The translations under genes were made by a program, and so were the position numbers. 45,900 nucleotides of DNA from an uncultured Acidimicrobiales bacterium (GTDB lineage: Bacteria; Actinomycetota; Acidimicrobiia; Acidimicrobiales; UBA10347): NCBI GenBank assembly GCA_937991435.1, contig CALKPY010000047.1, positions 1 to 45,900 on the forward strand, given 5' to 3'. This document shows, in pieces, positions 32,705 to 40,256 of this stretch. Each line of letters begins with the position of its first letter. Position 1 is the stretch's first letter. The notes under the pieces were generated by a model. The model searched no databases. It was given only the letters and a program-made list of their open reading frames with translations, and was not told where the DNA came from.

Positions 32705-34087
32705 TCATCCGGTGAACTCCGGAACGGCGCCGCTTGGAACCGTGACGATGCCGGAGCCAGCGAGCCCGAGGGCAGCCTTGGCCGGCTGCGTCGGTGATGT
32801 CAGGCGGTAGGTAAGTTCGGCATCACTAATTGATGCTTCGCCTTCGATAATGTTTCCGCTGCTGAATTCGGCGATGACCGAAGCCAGTTCGCTCACTCGG
32901 ACATCGGCTGTCGATGATGGTTCGCCGTCAGCAATCGTGAGTTGGTCAACCACGTTGGCCTCGCCGACCGAGGCGATAGCCGCCGCGACCAGCTCGTCAC
33001 GATGCGCTTCGTTCGCGACTTCTCCGGTCAACACAATGGATTCGCCGTTGAACACGGCCGTCGCAGCGAGAGCAGCGATGATTGGCTCAGCGGTGGGTTC
33101 AGGTTCTGAGGTTGGCTGCGGAGTTGCCGTGGGCTCGGGCACCGCGGTCGCTGTCGGCTCGGGAACCGCGGTAGCTGTCGGAACAGGAACTGCGGTTGGG
33201 TCAGGTTCTGCGACGGGAACAGCCGCTGCGGCTGCTGCGATGTCGACGTCGCGTACGCCGGGGTCATCGACTCCGTCGTAGCCGCCCACACCAGCGTCTT
33301 CCAAACAGCTTTCGTTGTCGGAACCCTCGTCAATGATGCGTTCGATGTCGGCAGCACTGAAACCTGCAGGAAGCACACCGTCGACGTCGACGTTGCGATA
33401 GCTCCAGTCGAGGTCGAGACCGCTGGGGTCAATCCCTTCACATGTCAGGTTCGCAATTGCTCGCTCCTGCATGTTGTTTTCCATATGTGTCCAGGCCCAG
33501 ATCCCAGCTCCGACGAACAGGCCAAGAAGCGGCACAAGGCCGAGCCATCGCCACTTCCATGGGAACTTACCTCTTGCGTTGGGCGGCAGGAACCGAGACC
33601 AACCACCGCCACCTCGACCTGCACCTGACGTCTTGGTCGATACTGTGCGCGAAGACCGAGACGTCGTCTTCGTCGATCCACCGCTCCGTAGCGACGGTTT
33701 CGATACCTTGCGCGTCGCTGCAGCGCCGGCAGCTGATGTCGCGGCAGCAGCGCCCGTGAGCTTGCCAGCGGATCCGGTGACCTTGCCACCAACATCGGTA
33801 GCAGCACCGGTCACCTTGCCAGCTGCACCAGCGGCTTTACCACCAAGATCACTGGCAGCACCCGTGAGCTTGCCAGCGGATCGGGTGGCCTTGCCACCAA
33901 CATCACTAGCAGCACCAGTCACCTTGCCAGCTGCACCCGCAGCTTTGCCACCAATGGCGCCAGTGGCCTGACTTCGTGCATCACCAGCTGTCTCGGCCGC
34001 ACGCTTAGCGGCGTCGCGGGCATTGCCCACCGCACCACTCGCCTTTTTGGCGGCACCTGACTTGTTCGGACGTTTCTTTTTGGCCAC
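32705..34087 (-). CDS. Membrane protein with Lys/Ala/Gly 18-residue repeats and a C-terminal BON-like domain
   Basis: A 460-residue protein from GTG 34087, with gaggag 6-7 nt upstream. Residues 1-45 are basic. Residues 46-114 hold four 18-residue repeats of the type GGKAAGAAGKVTGAASDV, LEA- or histone-H1-like in composition. A Ser/Thr-rich linker and one membrane segment (179-199) follow, then a Cys-containing acidic region, a Pro/Thr/Glu spacer (VPEPTATAVPEPTATPQ), and a BON-like domain (FNGESIVLTGEVANEAHRDEL). It precedes the coiled-coil gene by 64 bp on the same strand, so the pair is probably one operon. The function is unknown; an envelope role is likely. Confidence 0.72.
   Translation of the reverse strand: MAKKKRPNKSGAAKKASGAVGNARDAAKRAAETAGDARSQATGAIGGKAAGAAGKVTGAASDVGGKATRSAGKLTGAASDLGGKAAGAAGKVTGAATDVGGKVTGSAGKLTGAAAATSAAGAAATRKVSKPSLRSGGSTKTTSRSSRTVSTKTSGAGRGGGGWSRFLPPNARGKFPWKWRWLGLVPLLGLFVGAGIWAWTHMENNMQERAIANLTCEGIDPSGLDLDWSYRNVDVDGVLPAGFSAADIERIIDEGSDNESCLEDAGVGGYDGVDDPGVRDVDIAAAAAAVPVAEPDPTAVPVPTATAVPEPTATAVPEPTATPQPTSEPEPTAEPIIAALAATAVFNGESIVLTGEVANEAHRDELVAAAIASVGEANVVDQLTIADGEPSSTADVRVSELASVIAEFSSGNIIEGEASISDAELTYRLTSPTQPAKAALGLAGSGIVTVPSGAVPEFTG
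33746..33952. repeat. 54-bp repeats encoding 18-residue Lys/Ala/Gly units
   Basis: Four units at 54-bp period encode GGKAAGAAGKVTGAASDV-like blocks, with units 1 and 3 and units 2 and 4 most alike, which suggests duplication of a two-unit block. Confidence 0.8.
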
Positions 34088-34279
34088 AACACTCCTCTGG
34101 CAGCTCAACCAAGCAGGCCAGCGTTTCGTCGATGTCGGATTCGGCAAATGACTATGCGCCGACGGATACGAGACGATCGTTCCTGCATCACCAAGTCGTT
34201 TGGCGAACGGGTTTTGTCGCGTCTCTCTACTGTGTTGTTAGTCGACATTCACTGACCGCGCCACCAGAACGGACCTGGT

Positions 34280-35479
34280 TCAGACCAAATGGGCCGGTCG
34301 AGCCACGTCAGGAAGCAGTCCGGGAACGATGGAAATGGCCGCCCAGCTTTGTGGACGAGCGCCACCGCCAGCCCCGGTATCAGGGTGCCAATACTCGCCG
34401 AAGCCCGAGACTTCAGCTCCACGAACGAGCGCCGCCGCCAGGCTGTTGGCAGCTTCGCTGTCGCCGAGCTGAGTCGCCGCGAGCCAGAACAGGTATGTCA
34501 TTTGCGGCCACGCAGGACCCCGCCAGTAGGTCTCCAGATCGGCGGTCGGATGCTCCCGGCGAATTCCGGCAGGGCCACAGGCTCCGCCGAAATAGTTGTC
34601 GTCAATAAGATCCGCAAGCGCCGTTGTCGAGATGTGTCGTTGTTGCTCCACCAGCAAGGCGAAGTGCGCATCGGCGGTGGGCACGCTGCCTGACCGGTCG
34701 GCCAAGTCTCCGTCATCGATCCAGGTGCGGCCGTGCTCGGACCACCGGTTCGAGATGCGGTCGCTCAGATCGAGCGCTTGACGACGAAGCCCATCATCGT
34801 TGATCAGCTCAGCCAGCTCAAGACCATTAAACGCGACAAGCGCGTTGAACCCGATTGAGGCCACCCGAAACTGCGGATTGGCAACGGCGCCACCCTCGCT
34901 GTCGATCTCGACCGACGCCAGCAGATGTGTCTTGTGTTTACGCCACCGATCGCGAGACCAACCGCCCGCAAGAGCAGAGTCCCAGCGAGCGCTGTCGTCA
35001 CAGCCGGACTCCCATGGGTGACACAACTCAATCAATCCGCACTCGGATCGACGTCGATCTTCGAATAAAAAGCCGAGACCTCGACGGGCTGACTCAAGCA
35101 GCTGTGGTGAAGCGTGAAGACCGCTTCGAGCGAGCGCCGCTAGCGCATGGCCGTACATCGGCGGCTGTGTGATCGTTGAGCTCCCGGTGCGACCCCAGTA
35201 CGCGGTGCTCGCGGGGGGATCTGGGTGATAGGTCATGTGCGGAACAAATCCACTCGACGTCTGACACGCGAACAAGTTTTCGATCTCGACCAGGCCACGT
35301 TCGTCGCCCAAAGCGGTCCAGCAAAGAGCATGGAAACAGGAGTCCCAAAGCCACTGCCACGGGTATGTCTGCGCATTGGGCATCGTGTAACCCTCGGAGC
35401 GCCATTGGGCGTTGAGCATCTCTCGAGCGGCTTCTACCAATCTGGGCGACGCGGCGGTGGTGCCAGCGGGTGAGTCCAT
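34280..35479 (-). CDS. GH63-like glycoside hydrolase (glucosylglycerate/mannosylglycerate hydrolase type)
   Basis: A 399-residue alpha-alpha-six-barrel hydrolase. It shows WQWLWDSCFHALCW, LCHPWESGCDDSARWD with an acid cluster, ADLETYWRGPAWPQMTYLFW and GEYWHPDTGAGGGARPQSWAA, which are GH63/GH15-like active-site elements. Substrates in the family include trehalose-type and glucosyl- or mannosylglycerate compounds; the exact one is not readable. ATG 35479 is chosen over a start at 35686 because the latter overlaps the divergent glycosyltransferase. Divergent from a GT4 gene with a 42-bp spacer. Confidence 0.78.
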   Translation of the reverse strand: MDSPAGTTAASPRLVEAAREMLNAQWRSEGYTMPNAQTYPWQWLWDSCFHALCWTALGDERGLVEIENLFACQTSSGFVPHMTYHPDPPASTAYWGRTGSSTITQPPMYGHALAALARSGLHASPQLLESARRGLGFLFEDRRRSECGLIELCHPWESGCDDSARWDSALAGGWSRDRWRKHKTHLLASVEIDSEGGAVANPQFRVASIGFNALVAFNGLELAELINDDGLRRQALDLSDRISNRWSEHGRTWIDDGDLADRSGSVPTADAHFALLVEQQRHISTTALADLIDDNYFGGACGPAGIRREHPTADLETYWRGPAWPQMTYLFWLAATQLGDSEAANSLAAALVRGAEVSGFGEYWHPDTGAGGGARPQSWAAISIVPGLLPDVARPAHLV

Positions 35480-35521
35480 TCCGATACTGTCCTTTGCAGT
35501 GCGCCGCCGTTCGTTTCCATC

Positions 35522-36547
35522 GTGAAGACATGCGCAATCGTGTCGTTTCGCCTCGGGATGAGCGACGGAGTCAGTATTGTCGCTGATCGCTGGGCTGAAG
35601 CCCTCGTTGGTCTTGGCTATCGAGTTGTGACGATCGCCGGCGACGGACGCGCTGACCGAATCATCAACGGATTGGGCATCGATCACCAGTCACCCCCAGA
35701 CCCACAAGAGCTATCTGAAGCGCTTGCCGATGCTGATCTCACCGTTGTCGAGAATCTGTGCACAATCCCGTTGAATCTTGCAGCGAGCCGGGCGGTTGCC
35801 CGCGAGTTGGCGGGGCGACCGGCAATCATGCATCATCACGATCCGCCATGGCAGCGCGACAGGTTCAGCCACATCACCGAGCTCCCGCTTCGAGATCGTG
35901 CTTGGCGTCATGTGACGATCAACGAGTTGACCCGCGTCCAGATGCACGATCGCGGGTTCGAGGCCACCACGATTTACAACCCGTTCCTCGTCGATGATCC
36001 GCCGGGCGACCGGCACCGTATGCGAGCCGAGCTCGGCATAACCGACGACTCCTTGTTGGTTGCACATCCGGTTCGCGGCATCGCGCGAAAGAACATTCCG
36101 TTGGCGTTACGCCTCGCCGAAGAGCTGGGCGGTACCTATTGGCTACTCGGTCAGGCCGAAGAGGGCTACGGCCACCATCTCGAATGGTTGTTGTCAACAG
36201 CAAAGGTTCCGGTCGTCCACCGCGGAGCTGATTCAATCGCGGACATCTACGCGGCCTGCGACGTGGTCGTGTTTCCGTCACTGTGGGAAGGCTTCGGAAA
36301 TCCGCCAATCGAGGCATCGATTCACCGCCGCCCGGTCATTGTCGGCGACTACCCAGTCGCCAACGAGCTCGCGGCCGAAGGGTTTACGTGGTTTCGGCCA
36401 AGTCAGGTGAATCAGGTCGCAACATTTGTGGCCAACCCCGACCAAGATGTGCTCGACCGCAACCAGCAGATTGCCCGTTCGCGGTTCTCGATCGAGGCAT
36501 CGCAGCGGCGAATTGAAACCCTCATCGACGACGCCGGATGGAAGTAA
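35522..36547 (+). CDS. GT4 family glycosyltransferase
   Basis: A 341-residue retaining glycosyltransferase of the GT-B fold from GTG 35522. The acceptor side has SFRLGMSDGVSIVADRWAEAL; the donor side has HPVRGIARKN (R185, K190, phosphate contacts) and the E-x7-E motif EGFGNPPIE (256-264). Paired head to head with the GH63-like hydrolase, it may make or turn over a sugar-glycerate compatible solute or a glycan; that link is inference. Confidence 0.85.
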   Translation: MKTCAIVSFRLGMSDGVSIVADRWAEALVGLGYRVVTIAGDGRADRIINGLGIDHQSPPDPQELSEALADADLTVVENLCTIPLNLAASRAVARELAGRPAIMHHHDPPWQRDRFSHITELPLRDRAWRHVTINELTRVQMHDRGFEATTIYNPFLVDDPPGDRHRMRAELGITDDSLLVAHPVRGIARKNIPLALRLAEELGGTYWLLGQAEEGYGHHLEWLLSTAKVPVVHRGADSIADIYAACDVVVFPSLWEGFGNPPIEASIHRRPVIVGDYPVANELAAEGFTWFRPSQVNQVATFVANPDQDVLDRNQQIARSRFSIEASQRRIETLIDDAGWK

Positions 36548-36903
36548 CTGCAGTGAGTGACGAGCGAAGCGCCAACCAACCCAAATCCAACGAACCCAAA
36601 TCCAACGAACCCAAGCCCAACAACCCCAAGCCCGACAACCCACCGGCCGAAGATCCGATTCTCGCCGAACGGGCACGTTGGAGCTCGGCGGCCGACTGGG
36701 GCAAACGTCTGGGCTACGGGTTCTTTCTCGGCGCGATGGTTGCGTTCTTTGTCGGGTTGGCGACGACCTTCACCGATTTTTGGGGGTGGCTGATGTTCGG
36801 TTGTTTGTTAGTCGGCTCGGTGTTGTTGCTGCCTGCCATCATCATCGGATACGCGGTCAAAGCAGCCGACCGCCATGACCTGGGACTTCCGTCAGGACAC
36901 TGA
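36538..36903 (+). CDS. Small membrane protein with Pro/Asn/Lys repeat N-terminus
   Basis: A 121-residue protein. Residues 15-34 are PKSNE, PKSNE, PKPNN, PKPDN (four 15-bp DNA units, 36580-36639), then an acidic stretch and two membrane helices at about 59-79 and 83-106. The family is unclear. ATG 36538 overlaps the glycosyltransferase end by 10 bp; GTG 36553 is an alternative that would lose only five residues. Confidence 0.65.
   Translation: MEVTAVSDERSANQPKSNEPKSNEPKPNNPKPDNPPAEDPILAERARWSSAADWGKRLGYGFFLGAMVAFFVGLATTFTDFWGWLMFGCLLVGSVLLLPAIIIGYAVKAADRHDLGLPSGH
36580..36639. repeat. Four 15-bp tandem repeats in small membrane protein gene
   Basis: Units of 15 bp based on cccaaatccaacgaa occur four times, the first two identical, giving a Pro-Lys-Ser-Asn-Glu repeat in the cytosolic N-terminus. 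Confidence 0.8.
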
Positions 36904-36930
36904 CGCCGCCTTGACGTAGGCGCTCGTTCA

Positions 36931-36959
36931 AGCCGCGTGACTCGCTGCTAACCACGGCT
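36931..36959. terminator. Weak hairpin between convergent membrane-protein and Nudix genes
   Basis: agccgcgtg (36931-36939) can pair with cacggct (36953-36959) with one bulged C. It lies in the 67-bp gap between two stops. Weak support. Confidence 0.3.
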
Positions 36960-36970
36960 CGCCGTCGGCG

Positions 36971-37483
36971 CTAACCGAGACCTGTTGTGCCCCGCAACGG
37001 GCGCGGGGAAATATCGATCGGCGTAGACGGCAGCCTGCCTGCGACGATGTCGGGAAGGAACTCGCGCAGCCGCTCGGGAAGCACCGGTGTGTCGTCGGCC
37101 AACAAATCTTCAAGCGAGTACCACTGAGCGCCAGTAAAGGCCGCAGCTTCGAGGTATTCGAGGTGTTTCGGCTTCCACTCGCCGCCATCGCACCATGCAA
37201 CGTGAATACGTTCGTTGCTGTCGAAATGAATCCCGCCGAAATCGAACTCCACGTGCTGAGTCCAGATCACGGGACCGATCTCGGCGTCTTCAATGCCGGT
37301 TTCCTCATAAAGCTCGCGGGCAACCGCGACCGCGCTGTCTTCGCCGGGGTCAATTCCTCCGCCGGGGATCTCAAGCCACGGCCGCTTTGATGGGTCGGCA
37401 GGGTCCCGTCCGCTGATCAAAAAAACTCGCTGGCTGCGATCGAGAATCACGACACGAGCCGCGGGGCGCTTCATAGTCCACAT
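36971..37483 (-). CDS. Nudix hydrolase
   Basis: A 170-residue Nudix-fold pyrophosphohydrolase. The Nudix box is complete: GGIDPGEDSAVAVARELYEETGI in pattern, residues 42-64 (G-x5-E-x7-REUxEExGU). The substrate is unknown. ATG 37483 is used (ATG 37474 is also possible); the longer start at 37579 would overlap the divergent P450 gene and adds a non-family N-terminus. The P450 gene starts 59 bp away on the other strand. Confidence 0.88.
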   Translation of the reverse strand: MWTMKRPAARVVILDRSQRVFLISGRDPADPSKRPWLEIPGGGIDPGEDSAVAVARELYEETGIEDAEIGPVIWTQHVEFDFGGIHFDSNERIHVAWCDGGEWKPKHLEYLEAAAFTGAQWYSLEDLLADDTPVLPERLREFLPDIVAGRLPSTPIDISPRPLRGTTGLG

Positions 37484-37542
37484 CGTGGAGACACGGTAGT
37501 TCGGCTGCTCCTCATCGGTGTCGCCGCCTACGATCAGACGCA

Positions 37543-38775
37543 ATGACCGGATCTGCCCAAAGTCCGCCACGCACACCATCAGAACTCGTGATGGCCATCA
37601 TGTTTTCTGAAGATGGTCGCCGCGATCCCTACCCGCTCTACCACGAGCTTCGTTCGCAAGCGCCAGTATTTCGCGACGATTTCACCGGATCTTGGTTTGT
37701 GTCGACCTTCGCCGATTGTCGTGCTGTGCTGCGCGACCCGACATACATCAAGGGAGACCGGCCAGACGTCTTAACTCTCGCCGACGGGTCAACCCGCGAG
37801 CGCCCGGCAAACCGCACAGAGTCCATGCTCTTTTTGAACCCGCCAGATCACACTCGTATTCGTGGGCTCGTCAGCCGGGCGTTTACGCCACGGCGAATCG
37901 AGAACTTGCGGCCCGCTATTGAACGGCTCACCAATGAACTCCTCGACGACCTTGGAAGTCCAGGTGACGAAGTCGACCTGATCGGGCGATTCGCGTTTCA
38001 ACTGCCGGTCCGAGTGATCGCAGCCATGATTGGCGTACCTGACGAGGACCGCGATTGGTTCCGGCCACGAACGGCGGATCTCGTGCGGTCCCTAGAGCCG
38101 ACCTCGACTGGCGCTGACTTTGACGCTGCGGCAACGTCCTACGGCGAGATTCACGCCTACATGGTCGAACTTGTTGCGGCCAAGCGCAACAAGCCTGGAC
38201 ATGACTTGTTGTCGGTTCTCATCGAAGCCGAAGAAGCGGGCGACCGGCTAAGCGAAGCTGAGCTAATCAGCAACACGATCTTGATGTTCACCGCGGGTTT
38301 CGAAACGACGACGAATCTGATCGGCAACGGGGTTGTTGGACTTGTGCATCACCCAGCGCAACTGGCTGCATTGATCGCCGATCCGTCGTTGTGGCCGAAC
38401 GCAATTGAAGAATTGTTGCGGTGGGACGGACCCGTACAACTCGACGCTCGGCAAGCAAACGTTGACGTCGTACTGGGCGGGCAAGACATTCCCGCAGGTT
38501 CGCAGATCGTCACCTTGCTCGGCGCGGCGAACCGCGACCCGGCGTCGGTGGCCGATCCTGACGCCCTCGTTGTATCCCGAGCAGAAGTTCCCATTCTGAG
38601 CTTCGCCAGCGGCATCCACTTCTGTCTCGGGGCGGCTCTCGCTCGTATCGAAGGCCAGGTCGCGCTGCAACGGCTGTTTGAGCGGTTCCCTCACCTCAGA
38701 CTCGGCCCAGGACCACCGGTGCACAATCAGGCCATCACGATCCGCGGCATGTCGGCGCTGCCGGTCACGTTGTGA
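37543..38775 (+). CDS. Cytochrome P450
   Basis: A soluble bacterial P450 of 410 residues. The I-helix is FTAGFETTTN (the oxygen-binding A-G-x-D/E-T motif), the ExxR is EELLR, and the haem Cys361 sits in FASGIHFCLG. There is no membrane anchor. The substrate and redox partner are unknown; no ferredoxin gene is adjacent. Stops before the CTAG-rich spacer. Confidence 0.94.
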   Translation: MTGSAQSPPRTPSELVMAIMFSEDGRRDPYPLYHELRSQAPVFRDDFTGSWFVSTFADCRAVLRDPTYIKGDRPDVLTLADGSTRERPANRTESMLFLNPPDHTRIRGLVSRAFTPRRIENLRPAIERLTNELLDDLGSPGDEVDLIGRFAFQLPVRVIAAMIGVPDEDRDWFRPRTADLVRSLEPTSTGADFDAAATSYGEIHAYMVELVAAKRNKPGHDLLSVLIEAEEAGDRLSEAELISNTILMFTAGFETTTNLIGNGVVGLVHHPAQLAALIADPSLWPNAIEELLRWDGPVQLDARQANVDVVLGGQDIPAGSQIVTLLGAANRDPASVADPDALVVSRAEVPILSFASGIHFCLGAALARIEGQVALQRLFERFPHLRLGPGPPVHNQAITIRGMSALPVTL

Positions 38776-38789
38776 GGGTGAAACTTCAC

Positions 38790-38874
38790 CTAGCTAGCAC
38801 CGATCTAGGGCACCAAGTAGGCGCAACTTGCCTAAAACTAGATTTTGCTAGCTAGTCGCGACTAGCTCTGCTAG
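38790..38874. promoter_or_regulatory. CTAG-dense spacer with 18-bp perfect palindrome
   Basis: Eight CTAG tetramers occur within 85 bp (38790, 38794, 38805, 38838, 38848, 38852, 38862, 38871), although CTAG is typically rare in bacterial DNA. Positions 38850-38867 form a perfect 18-bp palindrome, agctagtcgcgactagct. The cluster is in the gap before the coiled-coil/winged-helix gene and is best read as a set of operator sites. Confidence 0.65.
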
Positions 38875-38979
38875 TCTGGCCCAACCGCAACAAAAATTAC
38901 TGTGCTTGCCAGCAAGTCACCCGCCGCTATGTGTCGGGCTCGACAAGGCGGCCCAGATCGAGCAAGTTTGGCACCTGTC

Positions 38980-39486
38980 ATGGACTTCCATGAAGCAATA
39001 TCCGACGCAGAAGAACGCCTCGCCGCAGCGCGCGCGGACATCTTGGACCTTCGCGAGGCGCTCAGCATCGCCGAAGAAGAAGAACGGGCACTCACGCTCG
39101 AGCTCAAGGGCATGCGCAGCTTCGCTCGTCGCCTGACGCCGCCAGAAACGAGAGCTGAACCGGCTCCACGAGATGACAGCAATGTGGTGCGAATCGGCCC
39201 TGCGGCGGTCGCCAGCCACGTTGACGCCAATCCGCTGTCGCTCATGAACCGAAGCGAGGCTGTACTTGAGATTCTTCGCCGTGCCGACGGTCCGCTGAAT
39301 CGCAATGAGATCGCGTTCGCGTTTCTCGACGAAGGCCGCGAAGACGAACTCGACAAGATCAGCTTGGCATTGACCGGCCTCAAACGCACAGGGCGAGCAG
39401 AGTCGCTCGGCGATGGCATGTGGCGACTGACAACAGCTGCCGAAACGCCGCCGCCTTCACCAGTTCGGCGCTTGCACGAGCGCTAG
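38980..39486 (+). CDS. Coiled-coil plus winged-helix-like protein
   Basis: A 168-residue protein from ATG 38980. Residues about 1-45 form a coiled coil (EAISDAEERLAAARADILDLREALSIAEEEERALTLELKG in pattern); after a linker, a C-terminal winged-helix-like domain (RSEAVLEILRRADGPLNRNEIAFAFLDEG, LKRTGRAESLGDGMWRL). GTG 38902 and ATG 38929 upstream are possible starts but add a poor N-terminus. It lies directly after a CTAG-rich palindromic region. A DNA-binding regulator is plausible; the family is not recognised. Confidence 0.6.
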   Translation: MDFHEAISDAEERLAAARADILDLREALSIAEEEERALTLELKGMRSFARRLTPPETRAEPAPRDDSNVVRIGPAAVASHVDANPLSLMNRSEAVLEILRRADGPLNRNEIAFAFLDEGREDELDKISLALTGLKRTGRAESLGDGMWRLTTAAETPPPSPVRRLHER

Positions 39487-39515
39487 CTCGTGCGATGTCG
39501 GCCAGAGACGATCTA

Positions 39516-39677
39516 CTAGACGCTCTGCAGTTGACGGCGGCTTGACCAACGTTGCTGATCAAGTTCCAAGCGCGACTGCATCAAATCTGACAATGGCGCA
39601 CCCGTAGCTCGGAGTTCTTCGTGGCTCACCCAACGGCTCACCAAGGCTTCGAATGCTTCTGCTTGCGTATTGCTCAT
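39516..39677 (-). CDS. Small hypothetical protein
   Basis: A 53-residue frame from ATG 39677 (MSNTQAEAFEALVSRWVSHEELRA), helical and amphipathic, without cysteines or membrane segment. A longer start at 39716 is possible. It is divergent from the Lrp-type gene and convergent with the winged-helix gene. Composition is protein-like, but no family is recognised. Confidence 0.45.
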   Translation of the reverse strand: MSNTQAEAFEALVSRWVSHEELRATGAPLSDLMQSRLELDQQRWSSRRQLQSV

Positions 39678-39746
39678 GACTTCATAATGCACCATTGGTG
39701 ACTGCATTTGGCACACTATTCATGCACAACATGCCTGAAAAAGTGA

Positions 39747-39752
39747 GATAAT
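39747..39752 (+). promoter_or_regulatory. Candidate -10 box for leaderless Lrp-type mRNA
   Basis: GATAAT at 39747-39752 lies only four bases before the GTG start, so transcription would begin at or within the start codon. No ribosome site is visible. A tgcaca at 39723-39728 could be a weak -35 at 18-bp spacing. Confidence 0.4.
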
Positions 39753-39756
39753 CTCC

Positions 39757-40197
39757 GTGTTGGATCAGATTGACCTCGATATTCTCAAAGCTCTGCAAGA
39801 CGATGCCCGATTATCGCAACGCGACCTGGGGACTCAGGTCGGCCTGAGTCCCAATGCAGTCGCATCGCGGGTAAGTCGCCTGGTGCGAGATGGCGTGATC
39901 ACGGGCTTCCATGCGCATGTTGACCATGCTGCGCTCGGACGTAGCTTGGCTGCGTCGATGGATATCTGGCTAGACCACCGCCCATCTGACGAGCGATTCA
40001 TCGATTTCGTGGGCAGTGACGAACGGGTGATCGAGGCCATCCATGTGACCGGCCCCGTCGACTATCGCTTGCGGGTACGTGTCGCCTCGCCCGAGGACCT
40101 TGAAGATCTGTTGCAGCAGCTCCGCGAACAAGCAGGCGTGCGCCAAACCGACAGTCGTTTGATCCTGAGCCGGATCAACACGTCACCGTCGTCGTGA
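39757..40197 (+). CDS. Lrp/AsnC family transcriptional regulator
   Basis: A 146-residue regulator. Residues 1-60 are the AsnC-type helix-turn-helix (LDQIDLDILKALQDDARLSQRDLGTQVGLSPNAVASRVSRL in pattern); the C-terminal RAM/effector domain (MDIWLDHRPSDERFIDF, VTGPVDYRLRVRV) follows. The effector is unknown. The start is GTG 39757. Convergent with the amidase gene. Confidence 0.92.
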   Translation: MLDQIDLDILKALQDDARLSQRDLGTQVGLSPNAVASRVSRLVRDGVITGFHAHVDHAALGRSLAASMDIWLDHRPSDERFIDFVGSDERVIEAIHVTGPVDYRLRVRVASPEDLEDLLQQLREQAGVRQTDSRLILSRINTSPSS

Positions 40198-40256
40198 TCG
40201 ACTTTGTTGCGCAGCCTGCTGACCAGTCGACGCATGGCACGCTGCGATTCCGATAT

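Noticed and set aside
40210-40246. Hairpin cgcagc/gctgcg between Lrp-type and amidase genes
   Set aside because: Only 6-bp arms with a 25-nt loop; too weak to call a terminator.
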